A DNA stretch of 33,347 bases from Nocardia sienata NBRC 100364 (GTDB lineage: Bacteria > Actinomycetota > Actinomycetes > Mycobacteriales > Mycobacteriaceae), in contig NZ_BDBX01000069.1 of assembly GCF_001613205.1 (NCBI RefSeq), forward strand, positions 1 through 33,347, given 5' to 3'. The notes beneath the pieces are model-generated. The model had not been told where the DNA came from, searched no databases, and saw only the letters and a list, made by a program, of their open reading frames with translations. The position numbers and the translations under genes were made by a program. Positions 1-8,391 of the stretch are shown here, one piece after another (the first letter of the stretch is position 1; each line of letters starts with the position of its first letter).

Positions 1-13
1 ACAGAATGGACTT

Positions 14-505
14 ATGACGAACCCTCTTGGAGGCTCGAATCGCGGTAGGCAGGGGCTGCCCACGCCCCCTTCCGGGTGGCCGGTCGGTTCGTATCCGACC
101 TATGCCGAGGCGCAGCGCGCGGTAGATCATCTGGCGGACAATCAGTTCCCCGTGCAGAACGTGACCATCGTCGGCGTGGACCTGATGCAGGTGGAGCGGG
201 TGCTGTACCGCTTGAACTGGGGCAAGGTGATCGGCGGGGGCGTGGTCTCGGGTGCGTGGCTCGGGTTGTTCCTGGGTCTGTTGCTGAGCCTGTTCACCAC
301 CAACGGTATGGCCGGCCCGCTGGTGGTTGGCCTGGTCGGCGGCATCATCTTCGGGGTCATCTCGACGACCATCCCGTACGCGGCCACTCGGGGCCAGCGG
401 GATTTCGCGTCGACCATGCAGCTGGTCGCGGGTCGTTACGACGTGCTGTGTGACCCGAAGACCGCCGAACAGGCCCGGGATCTGCTCGCGAAGCTGGCCA
501 TCTAG
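14..505 (+). CDS. General stress protein 17M-type small membrane protein
   Basis: The 163-residue product has a soluble N-terminus in which residues 24-60 resemble the GSP17M-type fold (GSYPTYAEAQRAVDHL, then VTIVGVDL). Two glycine-rich hydrophobic segments follow at about 71-93 and 101-123, and a short tail has the pattern YDVLCDPKTAEQARDLL. The central glycine-zipper pair fits the small membrane proteins annotated as general stress protein in mycobacteria and Nocardia, which often lie near corA, as here. The exact biochemical role of the family is unknown. The start is the ATG after the first dozen bases of the window. The stop is 3 bases before the next gene on the same strand, so the two are probably co-transcribed. 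Confidence 0.8.
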   Translation: MTNPLGGSNRGRQGLPTPPSGWPVGSYPTYAEAQRAVDHLADNQFPVQNVTIVGVDLMQVERVLYRLNWGKVIGGGVVSGAWLGLFLGLLLSLFTTNGMAGPLVVGLVGGIIFGVISTTIPYAATRGQRDFASTMQLVAGRYDVLCDPKTAEQARDLLAKLAI

Positions 506-508
506 CGC

Positions 509-1090
509 ATGGACGTGATCGAACGCGTCCGGACGGCGGTGGCGAGTTTCTTCGGGGTGGACGCGGGCGCGGTGGATACCGCGTCGATGACTTTCCTGGG
601 TCTGGAGCCGATCGAAATCCTGCGCATCCCCGGCGACGGTGTGACGCACTATCTGACGGTCGGCGGCTCACGCCATCCGATGGGTGATCCGGGAGATCTG
701 CACGCCGATCCGGTGCGCGGTCCGCGGGCCGAGCTGGTGCTGACGGTGCGGTCGGCGGCCGGTGCCGGGGCGGGCGTGGCCCGGACGCTGGGAGTGCTGG
801 CGGCGGCGCCGGCGGTCGAAGGTGTTGTGCTGCAGGCCGACGCGCTCCTGGATCTGGGCGAACCGATCTGGCAGGACGCACCGTTCACGGCGGTGCTGCT
901 GGGCGCGGGGGAGATCCCGGAGATCGAATTACCGGATCCGGCCGAGCCGGTGCGGTATTTCACGGTGACGCCGGTGACGGCGACCGAGGCGGCCTGGGTG
1001 CGGGTGCGCGGGGCGCAGGCGCTGCGGGATGCTTGGTCCGAGGCCGGGATCGATGTGCTGGACCCCGGTCGCGGCGCGGCTTCGCTGTAG
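509..1090 (+). CDS. Suppressor of fused domain protein
   Basis: The 193-residue soluble product has the layout of bacterial suppressor-of-fused (SUFU) domain proteins: FLGLEPIEILRIPGDGVTHY, then a strand ending LTVGGSRHPM, then PRAELVLTVR and a C-terminal FTVTPVTATEAAWVRVRG segment. Bacterial SUFU proteins are poorly characterised, and some act as immunity proteins in toxin loci. No toxin is adjacent here. It begins 3 bases after the stress-protein gene and probably shares its transcript. The call rests on motif pattern and length, and no catalytic residues can be assigned. Confidence 0.7.
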   Translation: MDVIERVRTAVASFFGVDAGAVDTASMTFLGLEPIEILRIPGDGVTHYLTVGGSRHPMGDPGDLHADPVRGPRAELVLTVRSAAGAGAGVARTLGVLAAAPAVEGVVLQADALLDLGEPIWQDAPFTAVLLGAGEIPEIELPDPAEPVRYFTVTPVTATEAAWVRVRGAQALRDAWSEAGIDVLDPGRGAASL

Positions 1091-1126
1091 CGTCCGGGTG
1101 CCGGGTGCGGTGGTGGACGGGCCCGG

Positions 1127-2200
1127 TCAGAGCCAGTCGTTGCGGTGGAAGAGGGCGAGCAGCGTCAGGCAGATTCCGAGGATGACCATGAGCACCACCG
1201 GATAGCCCCAGCCGGTCTTCAGTTCCGGCATGTGCTCGAAGTTCATCCCGTAGATACCGGCGATCATCGTCGGCACGGCGGCGATGGCGACCCACGCCGA
1301 GATCTTGCGCATATCGGTGTTCTGCTGGACGGTGATCTTGGTCAGCGCGGCGCTGATGAGAGCGCTGAGCGAATCGTCGAAATCGGTGATGCGTTCGGCG
1401 GCACCGGTGTGGTGGTCGGCGACATCGCGCAGGTAGCGCCGGATCTCCGGGTCGATCGGCAGATCCTCCTTGTGCACCAGCAGTTGTAGTGGCAGTGCCA
1501 GCGGATTGACCGCGCGCCGTAGTTCCACCACTTCGCGTTTGAGCTGGTAGATGGCCTCGACGGTGAGCCGGGAGCGCGGGGTGAACACTTCTTCTTCCAT
1601 TGCGTCGATATCGAATTCCACCTCCTGTACTACATCGATATAGGAGTCGACCACGTGGTCGGCGATGGCGTGCAGCACCGAGCCGGTGCCCAGCCGCAAT
1701 CGGGCGGGGTCGGCTTCGAGGTCCCGGCGCACCGTAGCGAGCGGCGAATGTTCGCCGTGGCGGACGGCGATGACGAAATCGGGTGCGGTGAATATCAGCA
1801 ACTCTCCCGTTTCGACGATCTCGCTGACCGTGTGCAGTTCGTGCTCCCGGTAGGCGACCGTCCGCATGACCATCACGAGGGTGTCGTCGTAACGCTCCAG
1901 TTTGGGCCGCTGATGGGCCTGTACCGCGTCCTCGACGGCGAGGGCGTGCAGCCCGAAGGTATCGGCCACCTCCCCCATCTGCTCGGCGTCAGGGTCGTGC
2001 AGACCGAGCCAGACGAAACCGCCGCGTTCCCGGGCGACGGCGAGCGCCTTCTCGTGGGTGAAGCGGCCCGGCAGACGGCTGCCGTCCACATAGACCGCGC
2101 AATCGACGACCGCACGCGCCGTGGGCACCCGGATATGCGGTACCGCGGTGGAACGCCGCGTCCGTCCCGGACCATGGAACGGCAGCGGAATGGAAGGCAC
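1127..2200 (-). CDS. corA: CorA-family magnesium/cobalt transport protein
   Basis: The 357-residue protein matches CorA: a large acidic cytoplasmic N-terminal domain, a long helical stalk (about 190-290), then two C-terminal membrane helices. The signature loop GMN lies at about 318-320 (IYGMNFEHMPEL), and the tail HRNDWL is typical of actinobacterial CorA. The family forms pentameric channels for Mg2+ and other divalent cations in the cytoplasmic membrane. The start is GTG; no in-frame ATG lies nearby. The gene converges on the SUFU-domain gene and is divergent from the PHP gene across 141 bp, which must hold both promoters. Confidence 0.93.
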   Translation of the reverse strand: MPSIPLPFHGPGRTRRSTAVPHIRVPTARAVVDCAVYVDGSRLPGRFTHEKALAVARERGGFVWLGLHDPDAEQMGEVADTFGLHALAVEDAVQAHQRPKLERYDDTLVMVMRTVAYREHELHTVSEIVETGELLIFTAPDFVIAVRHGEHSPLATVRRDLEADPARLRLGTGSVLHAIADHVVDSYIDVVQEVEFDIDAMEEEVFTPRSRLTVEAIYQLKREVVELRRAVNPLALPLQLLVHKEDLPIDPEIRRYLRDVADHHTGAAERITDFDDSLSALISAALTKITVQQNTDMRKISAWVAIAAVPTMIAGIYGMNFEHMPELKTGWGYPVVLMVILGICLTLLALFHRNDWL

Positions 2201-2341
2201 GCGTCGATGCTACTTCTCGGCGATACACGGGCCGGTACCTCCGCGGACAGCTCCGGTCACCGCGGCCCGGGGACAGCGCCCCGCCCGCGTTTGCCGCCCC
2301 GCACCGGCAGCGCTGCGGACGACCACTGGAAGACTGGACGG

Positions 2342-3196
2342 GTGCGCATCGATCTGCATACCCACTCCACCGCCTCCGACGGCACCGACAGCCCGGCCGA
2401 ACTGGTGCGCAAAGCAGCCGATGCCGGGCTGGACGTCGTCGCGATCACCGATCACGACACCACCGCGGGCTGGGCCGAGGCCGAGTCCGCCCGCCCGGCC
2501 GGGCTCACCTTGATCCGGGGTATGGAGATGTCGTGCGTGGGCCGCGGTGTCGACGGCTATCCCGTCTCGGTGCATCTGCTGGCCTACCTGTTCGATCCCG
2601 CCGACAGCGGTTTCGCCACCGAACGGGAACGGCTGCGCGCCGAACGGGTCGAGCGGCTACGTGCCATGGCCGAACAGATGGCCGCCGACGGGCTACCGAT
2701 CGACCCGGACGCGGTACTGGCCGCCGCCGGTCCCGCCGCGGGCCGCCCCCACCTGGCCCGTGCCCTGGTCGAGGCGGGTGTGGTGCCCTCGGTGGATGCC
2801 GCCTTCGCCGATCTGCTCGCCTCGGACGGCCCCTACTACGTGGAGAAAGCCGATACCCCGCTGCGCCGGGCGGTGGAAATGATCGCCCGCGCGGGTGGCG
2901 TCAGCGTGCTCGCCCATGGGCGGGCCCGTAGCCGGGGCCGGCTGCTGGACCTGCAGGAGGTGCGGGATCTGACGCCGCACGGACTGGGCGGCCTGGAAGT
3001 CGATCACCCCGACCACAGCCCCCGCGACCGAGCGATGCTGCGTGAACTGGCCGGCGAATGCGGGCTGCTGGCGACGGGGTCCTCGGACTACCACGGCGCC
3101 AACAAGACCATCGGCCTGGGTGAATGCACCACCGAACCGGCGCAGTTCGAGAAACTGGCCGGCCGGGCCACCGGCGTACCGGTGCTGGCCTCATGA
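2342..3196 (+). CDS. PHP-domain metal-dependent phosphoesterase
   Basis: Starting from GTG at 2342, the product is 284 residues, close to the usual length of the YciV/RNase AM and TrpH-like PHP proteins. Metal-ligand motifs are present in order: IDLHTHS at 3-9, D13, ITDHDT at 35-40, a conserved VLAHGRARSRG, and SSDYHG near the C-terminus. The family hydrolyses phosphoester bonds in nucleotides or short RNA with three metal ions. The substrate here cannot be told from sequence. The open frame extends far upstream, but that part is the antisense of corA, so the GTG directly before the first PHP motif was chosen. Its stop overlaps the next start. Confidence 0.85.
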   Translation: MRIDLHTHSTASDGTDSPAELVRKAADAGLDVVAITDHDTTAGWAEAESARPAGLTLIRGMEMSCVGRGVDGYPVSVHLLAYLFDPADSGFATERERLRAERVERLRAMAEQMAADGLPIDPDAVLAAAGPAAGRPHLARALVEAGVVPSVDAAFADLLASDGPYYVEKADTPLRRAVEMIARAGGVSVLAHGRARSRGRLLDLQEVRDLTPHGLGGLEVDHPDHSPRDRAMLRELAGECGLLATGSSDYHGANKTIGLGECTTEPAQFEKLAGRATGVPVLAS

Positions 3197-3459
3197 GACC
3201 GGTGCGCGCCATCAGCGGTGTGGTGGCGGCCGGGCTGGTGCTGCTGGCGCTGGTCGTCATCGGTGCGGAAATCATCGGTGAGCGCCGCGGGTTCCCCGGG
3301 CCCGGCGCCGAATCGGTGGCCTGGCATATCGTGGTCGCGACGACAGCCGTTGTGGCACAGGTTTATTCGGATCGGGTACGGGGTGCGGCGAGCCTCGGCG
3401 CGGCGGTGGTGGTGCTGGGTTCCGGCGCGATCCTGCTGTGGACCCAGTGGTGGGGCTGA
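3193..3459 (+). CDS. Small predicted membrane protein
   Basis: An 88-residue product with three hydrophobic stretches, at about 7-25 (ISGVVAAGLVLLALVVIGAEI), 43-57 and 67-84, joined by short charged loops. The ATG overlaps the PHP stop codon by 4 bases (ATGA), which supports translation coupled to the PHP gene. No enzymatic motif is visible and the family was not recognised. The overlap, membrane pattern and high-GC codon use make a real gene likely. Confidence 0.7.
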   Translation: MRPVRAISGVVAAGLVLLALVVIGAEIIGERRGFPGPGAESVAWHIVVATTAVVAQVYSDRVRGAASLGAAVVVLGSGAILLWTQWWG

Positions 3460-3972
3460 CCGGCCGCGCGATAGGCCCCTCGCCGGGTTCACCCGGCTTC
3501 CCCGGACCTTTGAGGTGTCTCACCGGACCGTGGCGCCGCCCGCGAGTTTCCGCTCATGGAAAGGTAATGCTCACGGCCTACGCTGGCCCCGTGGTGTCCG
3601 AAACGCGCAATCCGCCGGGCCCGGTTTGGCGAACGATCCGGGGCCTGGCAGAATGTTGCGGATTCCCGATCGTTGCCACCGCCGGGTCGGGGATATCAGG
3701 CGCCCGCCGCTCCACGACGCACCGTCGTGACGGGAAACGGGCACCGGTCGAGTTCATTCGGGCCAACCGTCCGATATCCACCCGGACCGTCGCTGCCCGA
3801 AACCAGCGCCACCCTCCGTTGCCTTGTGTCCGGGCTCCCCGGATCTTCCGGGTACCGGTTGCGCCGGGAAACATCCTGGTCGCGCCACCGATGAACGATA
3901 TGACGCAGATAACACCAAATACCCGGCGGTAACCGTCCACCGGTTACGACCGCAACCAGCAGGAGTGAAATC
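3460..3972. other. 513-bp intergenic region before malic enzyme
   Basis: No convincing coding frame was seen; the overlapping open frames are proline/arginine-rich high-GC artefacts. A 7-bp inverted repeat (GTAACCG at 3929-3935 and CGGTTAC at 3941-3947) lies 26 bp before the malic-enzyme start and could be an operator or leader hairpin. A ribosome-binding sequence (AGGAG, about 3960-3965) precedes the GTG. The 12-mer TTGAGGTGTCTC at 3510-3521 recurs at 5413-5424, in the next long intergenic stretch. Confidence 0.5.
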
Positions 3973-5187
3973 GTGTCCTCTGTGACTGACGCACCGAACG
4001 CCACCGCCAGCAAGGAAGAGATCCAAGATCTCTCGGCGATCACTCACGAGGAGATCTTCGCGGGTCACCTCGGCGGCAAGCTCTCGGTCGAGCTCAGCTC
4101 GCCGCTGGCCACCCAGCGCGACCTATCGATCGCCTACACCCCCGGGGTGGCACAGGTGAGCCGCGCCATCGCCGAGGACGAGAGCCTGGCCAAGCGCTAC
4201 ACCTGGACCGACCGCCTGGTGGTCGTGGTCAGCGACGGGTCGGCGGTGCTGGGCCTCGGCGATATCGGCCCGCGCGCCTCCCTGCCGGTCATGGAGGGCA
4301 AGTCGGCGCTGTTCAAGAAGTTCGCCGGACTCGACTCCATCCCGATCGTGCTGGACACCAAGGATGTCGACGAGATCGTCGAAACCCTGATCCGTCTGCG
4401 CCCCAGCTTCGGCGCCGTGAACCTGGAGGACATCTCCGCCCCCCGCTGCTTCGAAATCGAGAAGCGGGTCGTGGAAGCCCTCGACTGCCCCGTCATGCAC
4501 GATGACCAGCACGGCACCGCCATCGTGGTGCTGGCCGCCCTCAACGGTGCCGCCGCAGTGCAGGGCCGTGCCACCGCGGGCCTCAAAGTGGTCGTGTCGG
4601 GCGCCGGCGCCGCCGGTGTCGCCTGCACCAACATCCTGCTCGCCGCGGGCGTCGCCGATGTGACCGTGCTCGACTCCAAGGGCATCGTCAGCCGTGACCG
4701 CGGTGACCTCAACGCGGTCAAAGCCGATCTGGCCCAGCGCACCAACCCGCGCGGCCTGACCGGCACCGCCGCCGACGCCCTCGCCGGCGCCGATGTGTTC
4801 CTCGGCCTGTCCGCGGGCACCATCCCCGAAGAGCTCATCGCCTCGATGGCGCCGGAGTCCATCGTGTTCGCCATGTCCAACCCGGACCCGGAAATCCACC
4901 CCGATGTGGCCGGCAAGTACGCCGCCATCGTCGCCACCGGACGCAGCGACTTCCCGAACCAGATCAACAATGTGCTCGCCTTCCCCGGCGTGTTCAAGGG
5001 CGCGCTCGACGCGGGCGCCCGGCGTATCACCGAAGGTATGAAGATCGCGGCCGCCAACGCCATCCTCGGCGTCGTCGCCGACGAACTCGCCGTCGACAAG
5101 ATCGTGCCCAGTCCGCTCGACCCGCGCGTCGCCCCCGCGGTGGCCGACGCGGTCGCCGCCGCCGCCCGCGCGGAGGGCGTCGCCTGA
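3973..5187 (+). CDS. NAD(P)-dependent malic enzyme (oxaloacetate-decarboxylating)
   Basis: The 404-residue protein is the short bacterial malic enzyme, which makes pyruvate and CO2 from malate and links the TCA cycle to gluconeogenesis and NAD(P)H supply. Motifs include AYTPGVAQV with the catalytic tyrosine (about 55-63), EGKSALFKKFAG with the general-acid lysine, the metal-binding stretch VNLEDISAPRCFEIE, VMHDDQHGTAIVVLAAL, and the Rossmann loop VVSGAGAAGVACTNIL. It lacks the phosphotransacetylase-like extension of MaeB. The start is GTG with AGGAG about 8 bases upstream. The gene is monocistronic: a long intergenic region precedes it and a strong terminator follows. Confidence 0.93.
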   Translation: MSSVTDAPNATASKEEIQDLSAITHEEIFAGHLGGKLSVELSSPLATQRDLSIAYTPGVAQVSRAIAEDESLAKRYTWTDRLVVVVSDGSAVLGLGDIGPRASLPVMEGKSALFKKFAGLDSIPIVLDTKDVDEIVETLIRLRPSFGAVNLEDISAPRCFEIEKRVVEALDCPVMHDDQHGTAIVVLAALNGAAAVQGRATAGLKVVVSGAGAAGVACTNILLAAGVADVTVLDSKGIVSRDRGDLNAVKADLAQRTNPRGLTGTAADALAGADVFLGLSAGTIPEELIASMAPESIVFAMSNPDPEIHPDVAGKYAAIVATGRSDFPNQINNVLAFPGVFKGALDAGARRITEGMKIAAANAILGVVADELAVDKIVPSPLDPRVAPAVADAVAAAARAEGVA

Positions 5188-5222
5188 TAGATCGTTCCGC
5201 CTTACCCGGGCGGTAACCGCGA

Positions 5223-5267
5223 CTACAGCACTCGGCCGCCACCCTGGGCCGGGTGCTGTAGTTTTTT
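5223..5267 (+). terminator. Rho-independent terminator of malic enzyme
   Basis: A 14-bp stem (5223-5236 with 5248-5261, core CTACAGCAC/GTGCTGTAG, one T-G wobble) has an 11-base loop and is followed directly by six T residues (5262-5267). It lies 35 bp after the malic-enzyme stop and is a textbook intrinsic terminator. Confidence 0.93.
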
Positions 5268-5720
5268 GCGGCGCCTGCGGCGCCGCGGGGTTGAGGCCCC
5301 CCTTGTGTCTCGCTGTTCAGGCCTCGAGACTCGCGCCTGCGATGTGCGGTGGGCCGTCCATAGAGAGCGACCATTGAGACCTTCGGTCAAGGGGCGAGAC
5401 GGGCCTCACCCGTTGAGGTGTCTCGCAAAACTCGACGCACTTGGGCTGCGTCGGCATTTGGATATCCGGGGCGTATGCCGACTCGACCACTCGGCGGGCC
5501 TCCGTCCGGTGCTGTCCGAGAACGGCCGTGCCCGCTCGGTGCCGAGTTCGGCGGGGGTTCACAAGGTGCGAGTTCCGCCCCACCCTTTGGTTCGTGCCCC
5601 TCTCCCCGGCGCCCAGGCGCTTCCGCTGCGCCCCGGCCCTCCGAGCGCGGGGACCCTGTAGATTCCTGAGGGTTGTCGGGGGCGCCCGGATGGGGTGCGG
5701 CGGGCTGGTGACGGAAGTGG
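5268..5720. other. Intergenic region with clustered GAGAC/GTCTC inverted repeats
   Basis: No supported coding frame. The stretch holds repeated short words that pair: GTCTCG 5307-5312 with CGAGAC 5325-5330, and an 11-bp interrupted hairpin at 5395-5425 (CGAGAC plus CCTCA against TGAGG plus GTCTCG, loop CCCGT). GTGTCTCGCG recurs exactly at the start of the next gene. These could be RNA hairpins or regulator half-sites; no named family was recognised. Confidence 0.4.
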
Positions 5721-6623
5721 GTGTCTCGCGCGATGGTACTGGCGGCGTCGATGCGTGTCGTTGCTCGGATGATGGTGCCGGTGCTCGCCGGGCTGGCCGT
5801 CTCCTGTGGTGTCGACGAGACCGAGCCGCTGGTGGTGGGGGCACAGGAGGCAGCCGAGTCAAGGGTGCTGGCGGAGATCTACGCACAGGCGCTGGCGCGG
5901 ACCGGGGCCGCGGTGCGGGTGGAGCCGGGGTTGGGTGATCGCGCGGAGGTATTCGCGGCGTTGGACGCGGGGACCGTGGCGGTGGCGGGTGACCACAACG
6001 GCGCTCTGCTGGCGGAGTTGAACACCGGGGCCGAGGCGACCACCACCGAGAAGGTGACAGAAGAACTGAACGGATCGCTGCCGCAGGGGACGATCACCTC
6101 CGATGCGGCCGACGGCGCGGATTTCGAGCCACGGGTCCTGGTCACCGCCGCCGTCGCCGAGCAGCGCGGGATCGATTCGGTGGAGCAGTTGGGTGCGCAG
6201 TGCCCATCGATGGTCGCCGGTGTCGCCGCCGTCCCCGGATTGTTCGAGCTACCGGAGGTCGCCGGGAAGATCGCCGGCTGCGCATTCGCCTCGACCGAGG
6301 TGTTCCCCGAGCCCGGGGAACTGCGGCGGGCGCTGCTGGAGGGCCGGGTCCAGGCCGCGGTGCTCGCCGGTCCGGCCGAATTCCTGCCGGGCGGTACCGA
6401 GGGGCTGAAGGTGCTCGCCGACCCGGAGGACGTGATCAGGCCGGAGAATCCGCTCGCTCTGGTGCGTAAGGGAGCATTGGACGATCGGCAGCTGGAGAAG
6501 CTCAATTACGTGGCCGGCGAACTCACCACCGACGAGCTCGCGACCCTGGTACTGCGGGTCCGGGACGAATCCGCGGACCCGGGGGAACTCGCGCGTACCT
6601 GGCTCGACGCGCACGGTCTCTGA
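5721..6623 (+). CDS. Orphan osmoprotectant-type (OpuAC/ProX-like) substrate-binding lipoprotein
   Basis: The 300-residue product begins with a lipoprotein signal (basic residues, hydrophobic 18-28, AVSC with Cys29). The mature part reads like periplasmic-binding-protein type II domains of the OpuAC class: EPLVVGAQEAAESRVLAEIYAQAL, then VEPGLGDRAEVFAALDAGTVAVAGD, GSLPQGTITSDAAD, and a late KLNYVAGELTTDELATLVLRV segment. Such proteins capture glycine betaine, choline or similar solutes for an ABC importer. No permease or ATPase gene is beside it, so the partner is elsewhere or absent. The GTG at 5721 was chosen; ATG 5733 is an alternative. The lipobox is slightly degenerate. Confidence 0.75.
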   Translation: MSRAMVLAASMRVVARMMVPVLAGLAVSCGVDETEPLVVGAQEAAESRVLAEIYAQALARTGAAVRVEPGLGDRAEVFAALDAGTVAVAGDHNGALLAELNTGAEATTTEKVTEELNGSLPQGTITSDAADGADFEPRVLVTAAVAEQRGIDSVEQLGAQCPSMVAGVAAVPGLFELPEVAGKIAGCAFASTEVFPEPGELRRALLEGRVQAAVLAGPAEFLPGGTEGLKVLADPEDVIRPENPLALVRKGALDDRQLEKLNYVAGELTTDELATLVLRVRDESADPGELARTWLDAHGL

Positions 6624-6835
6624 GCAGGACCAGGATCGGTCCGATATGCCCGGAATGTTGGCGCGGCCCACGGCGTCGTACCTGGAGTCCGGAGTGACCA
6701 CGGCATGAGCAGGCCGCGGCTGTCGTGCCCCGTCCGTACGGTGGGCCGGTAGTCCCAGGTGGCGCGTCCGTGCGGCGCACCACGACAGATCCACGAAACG
6801 GCGCATCCGGCGCCGCTCGGACAGGAACGGAAGCT

Positions 6836-8320
6836 ATGCCCACTCAACGCAATCCGTGGCTCGCATTAGGTGCGCTGGTCGTCGGATTCTTCATGATCCT
6901 GCTCGATGTGACCATCGTGGCTGTCGCGAATCCGGCGATCATGACCGATCTGCACGCCGATATCTCGCAGGTCATCTGGGTGACGAGCGCCTATCTGCTC
7001 ACCTACGCCGTACCGCTGCTGATCACCGGGCGGTTGGGCGACCGGTTCGGGCCCAAGAACATCTACCTGTTCGGGCTCGCGGTGTTCACGCTGTCCTCGC
7101 TGGCGTGCGGGCTGGCCGGTGATATCGAGACCCTGATCGCCGCGCGGGCCGTGCAGGGGCTGGGCGCGGCGTTGATGACCCCGCAGACCATGGCGGTGAT
7201 CACCCGGACCTTCCCGCCGGACCGGCGGGGCGCCGCCATGGGTATGTGGGGCGCGGTCGCCGGGCTGGCGACGCTGGTGGGCCCCATCCTGGGTGGTGTG
7301 CTGGTCGACGGTCTCGGCTGGGCGTGGATCTTCATCGTCAACGTGCCGGTCGGGGTGGTGGCCTTCGCGCTCGCCGTCTGGCTGGTGCCGGCGCTGCCGA
7401 CGCATGAGCACAAATTCGACCTGGTCGGCGTGGTGTTGAGCGCGGTCGGCATGTTTTTGCTGGTGTTCGGTATCCAGGAGGGCAATTCGAGCGACTGGTC
7501 GGCGAAGATCTGGGCGATGATCGTGGCCGGGGTTGTGGTGCTGGCCGTCTTCGTGGTCACCCAGGCCCGGAGTTCGGGCGAGCCGCTGCTGCCGCTGACG
7601 CTGTTCCGCGACCGCAATTTCTCGCTGTCGAATCTGGCCATCGCCAGTATGGGTGCGTCGGTGACCGCGGCGATGGTGCCGCTCTACTTCTACCTGCAGG
7701 CCGTGCACGGTATGTCGCCGACCCGGTCGGCGCTGGTGCTGGCTCCGATGGCCATCGTGACCGGGTTCGCCGCCCCGGTGATAGGCCGGATCTCCGATCG
7801 GATGCATCCGCGGATCATTCCGACCATCGGGTTCCTGCTGTTCGCGCTCTCCGTCTTCTGGTTCGCCATGGTCATGCGGGCTCCGCACGCGAATATCACC
7901 TGGATGGTCGTGGCGGGTGCGGTGGCCGGTGTCTCGAACGCCTGTATCTGGGCGCCGCTGGCGACCACGGCGACCCACAATCTGGCCATCTCCCAGGCCG
8001 GCGCGGGCGCGGGCGTCTACAACACGACCCGTCAGGTCGGGTCGGTGCTCGGTAGCGCGGCGATCAGTGCCCTGATCGCCGCGCGGATGAGCGCGGCGGG
8101 TCTGGGCGGCGCCCCCGCCGGGGAGGGGATGGGTACCGGCCAGGTGCCCGAGCCGGTGAAACAGGCGTTCAGTACCGCGCTGAGCCAGGCGACCCTGCTG
8201 CCGGCCGCGCTGCTGCTGGCCGGGGTGATCGCCTCGGCCCTGTTCATCCGTTTCCGCGCCGGTGACGCGCCGGACCGGAGCGCTCTGGATCTGCACAAGG
8301 CGGACTCGCTCACCGGTTAG
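6836..8320 (+). CDS. MFS drug:H+ antiporter, DHA2 (EmrB/QacA) family
   Basis: A 494-residue, very hydrophobic protein with about 14 predicted membrane helices. The first helix ends in LLDVTIVAVANPAI, the DHA2 motif. The loop between helices 2 and 3 has GRLGDRFGPKN (motif A), and helix 5 has the glycine-rich motif C region GLATLVGPILGGVL. These proton-driven efflux pumps export drugs and lipophilic cations; the substrate cannot be predicted. The frame is open further upstream, but the ATG at 6836 sits directly before the first helix and is preceded by AACGGAAG, so it was chosen. No regulator adjoins it. A perfect hairpin separates it from the convergent ligase gene. Confidence 0.9.
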   Translation: MPTQRNPWLALGALVVGFFMILLDVTIVAVANPAIMTDLHADISQVIWVTSAYLLTYAVPLLITGRLGDRFGPKNIYLFGLAVFTLSSLACGLAGDIETLIAARAVQGLGAALMTPQTMAVITRTFPPDRRGAAMGMWGAVAGLATLVGPILGGVLVDGLGWAWIFIVNVPVGVVAFALAVWLVPALPTHEHKFDLVGVVLSAVGMFLLVFGIQEGNSSDWSAKIWAMIVAGVVVLAVFVVTQARSSGEPLLPLTLFRDRNFSLSNLAIASMGASVTAAMVPLYFYLQAVHGMSPTRSALVLAPMAIVTGFAAPVIGRISDRMHPRIIPTIGFLLFALSVFWFAMVMRAPHANITWMVVAGAVAGVSNACIWAPLATTATHNLAISQAGAGAGVYNTTRQVGSVLGSAAISALIAARMSAAGLGGAPAGEGMGTGQVPEPVKQAFSTALSQATLLPAALLLAGVIASALFIRFRAGDAPDRSALDLHKADSLTG

Positions 8321-8338
8321 CCCGTCCCGGGCCCGAAC

Positions 8339-8382
8339 GCGAACGGCCCGGTGAGCGGAGGATCGCTCACCGGGCCGTTCGC
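8339..8382. terminator. Bidirectional terminator between convergent genes
   Basis: A perfect 18-bp inverted repeat (8339-8356 with 8365-8382, core GGCCCGGTGAGC/GCTCACCGGGCC) with an 8-base loop sits between the stops of the MFS gene and the acyl-CoA ligase. There is no T tract, which is common for actinobacterial terminators. It can serve both strands. Confidence 0.88.
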
Positions 8383-8391
8383 ATCGCGGGA

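Noticed and set aside
1655..3196. A 513-codon open frame covering the PHP gene.
   Set aside because: Its first 229 codons are antisense to corA and unlike protein; the PHP motifs begin exactly at the internal GTG 2342.
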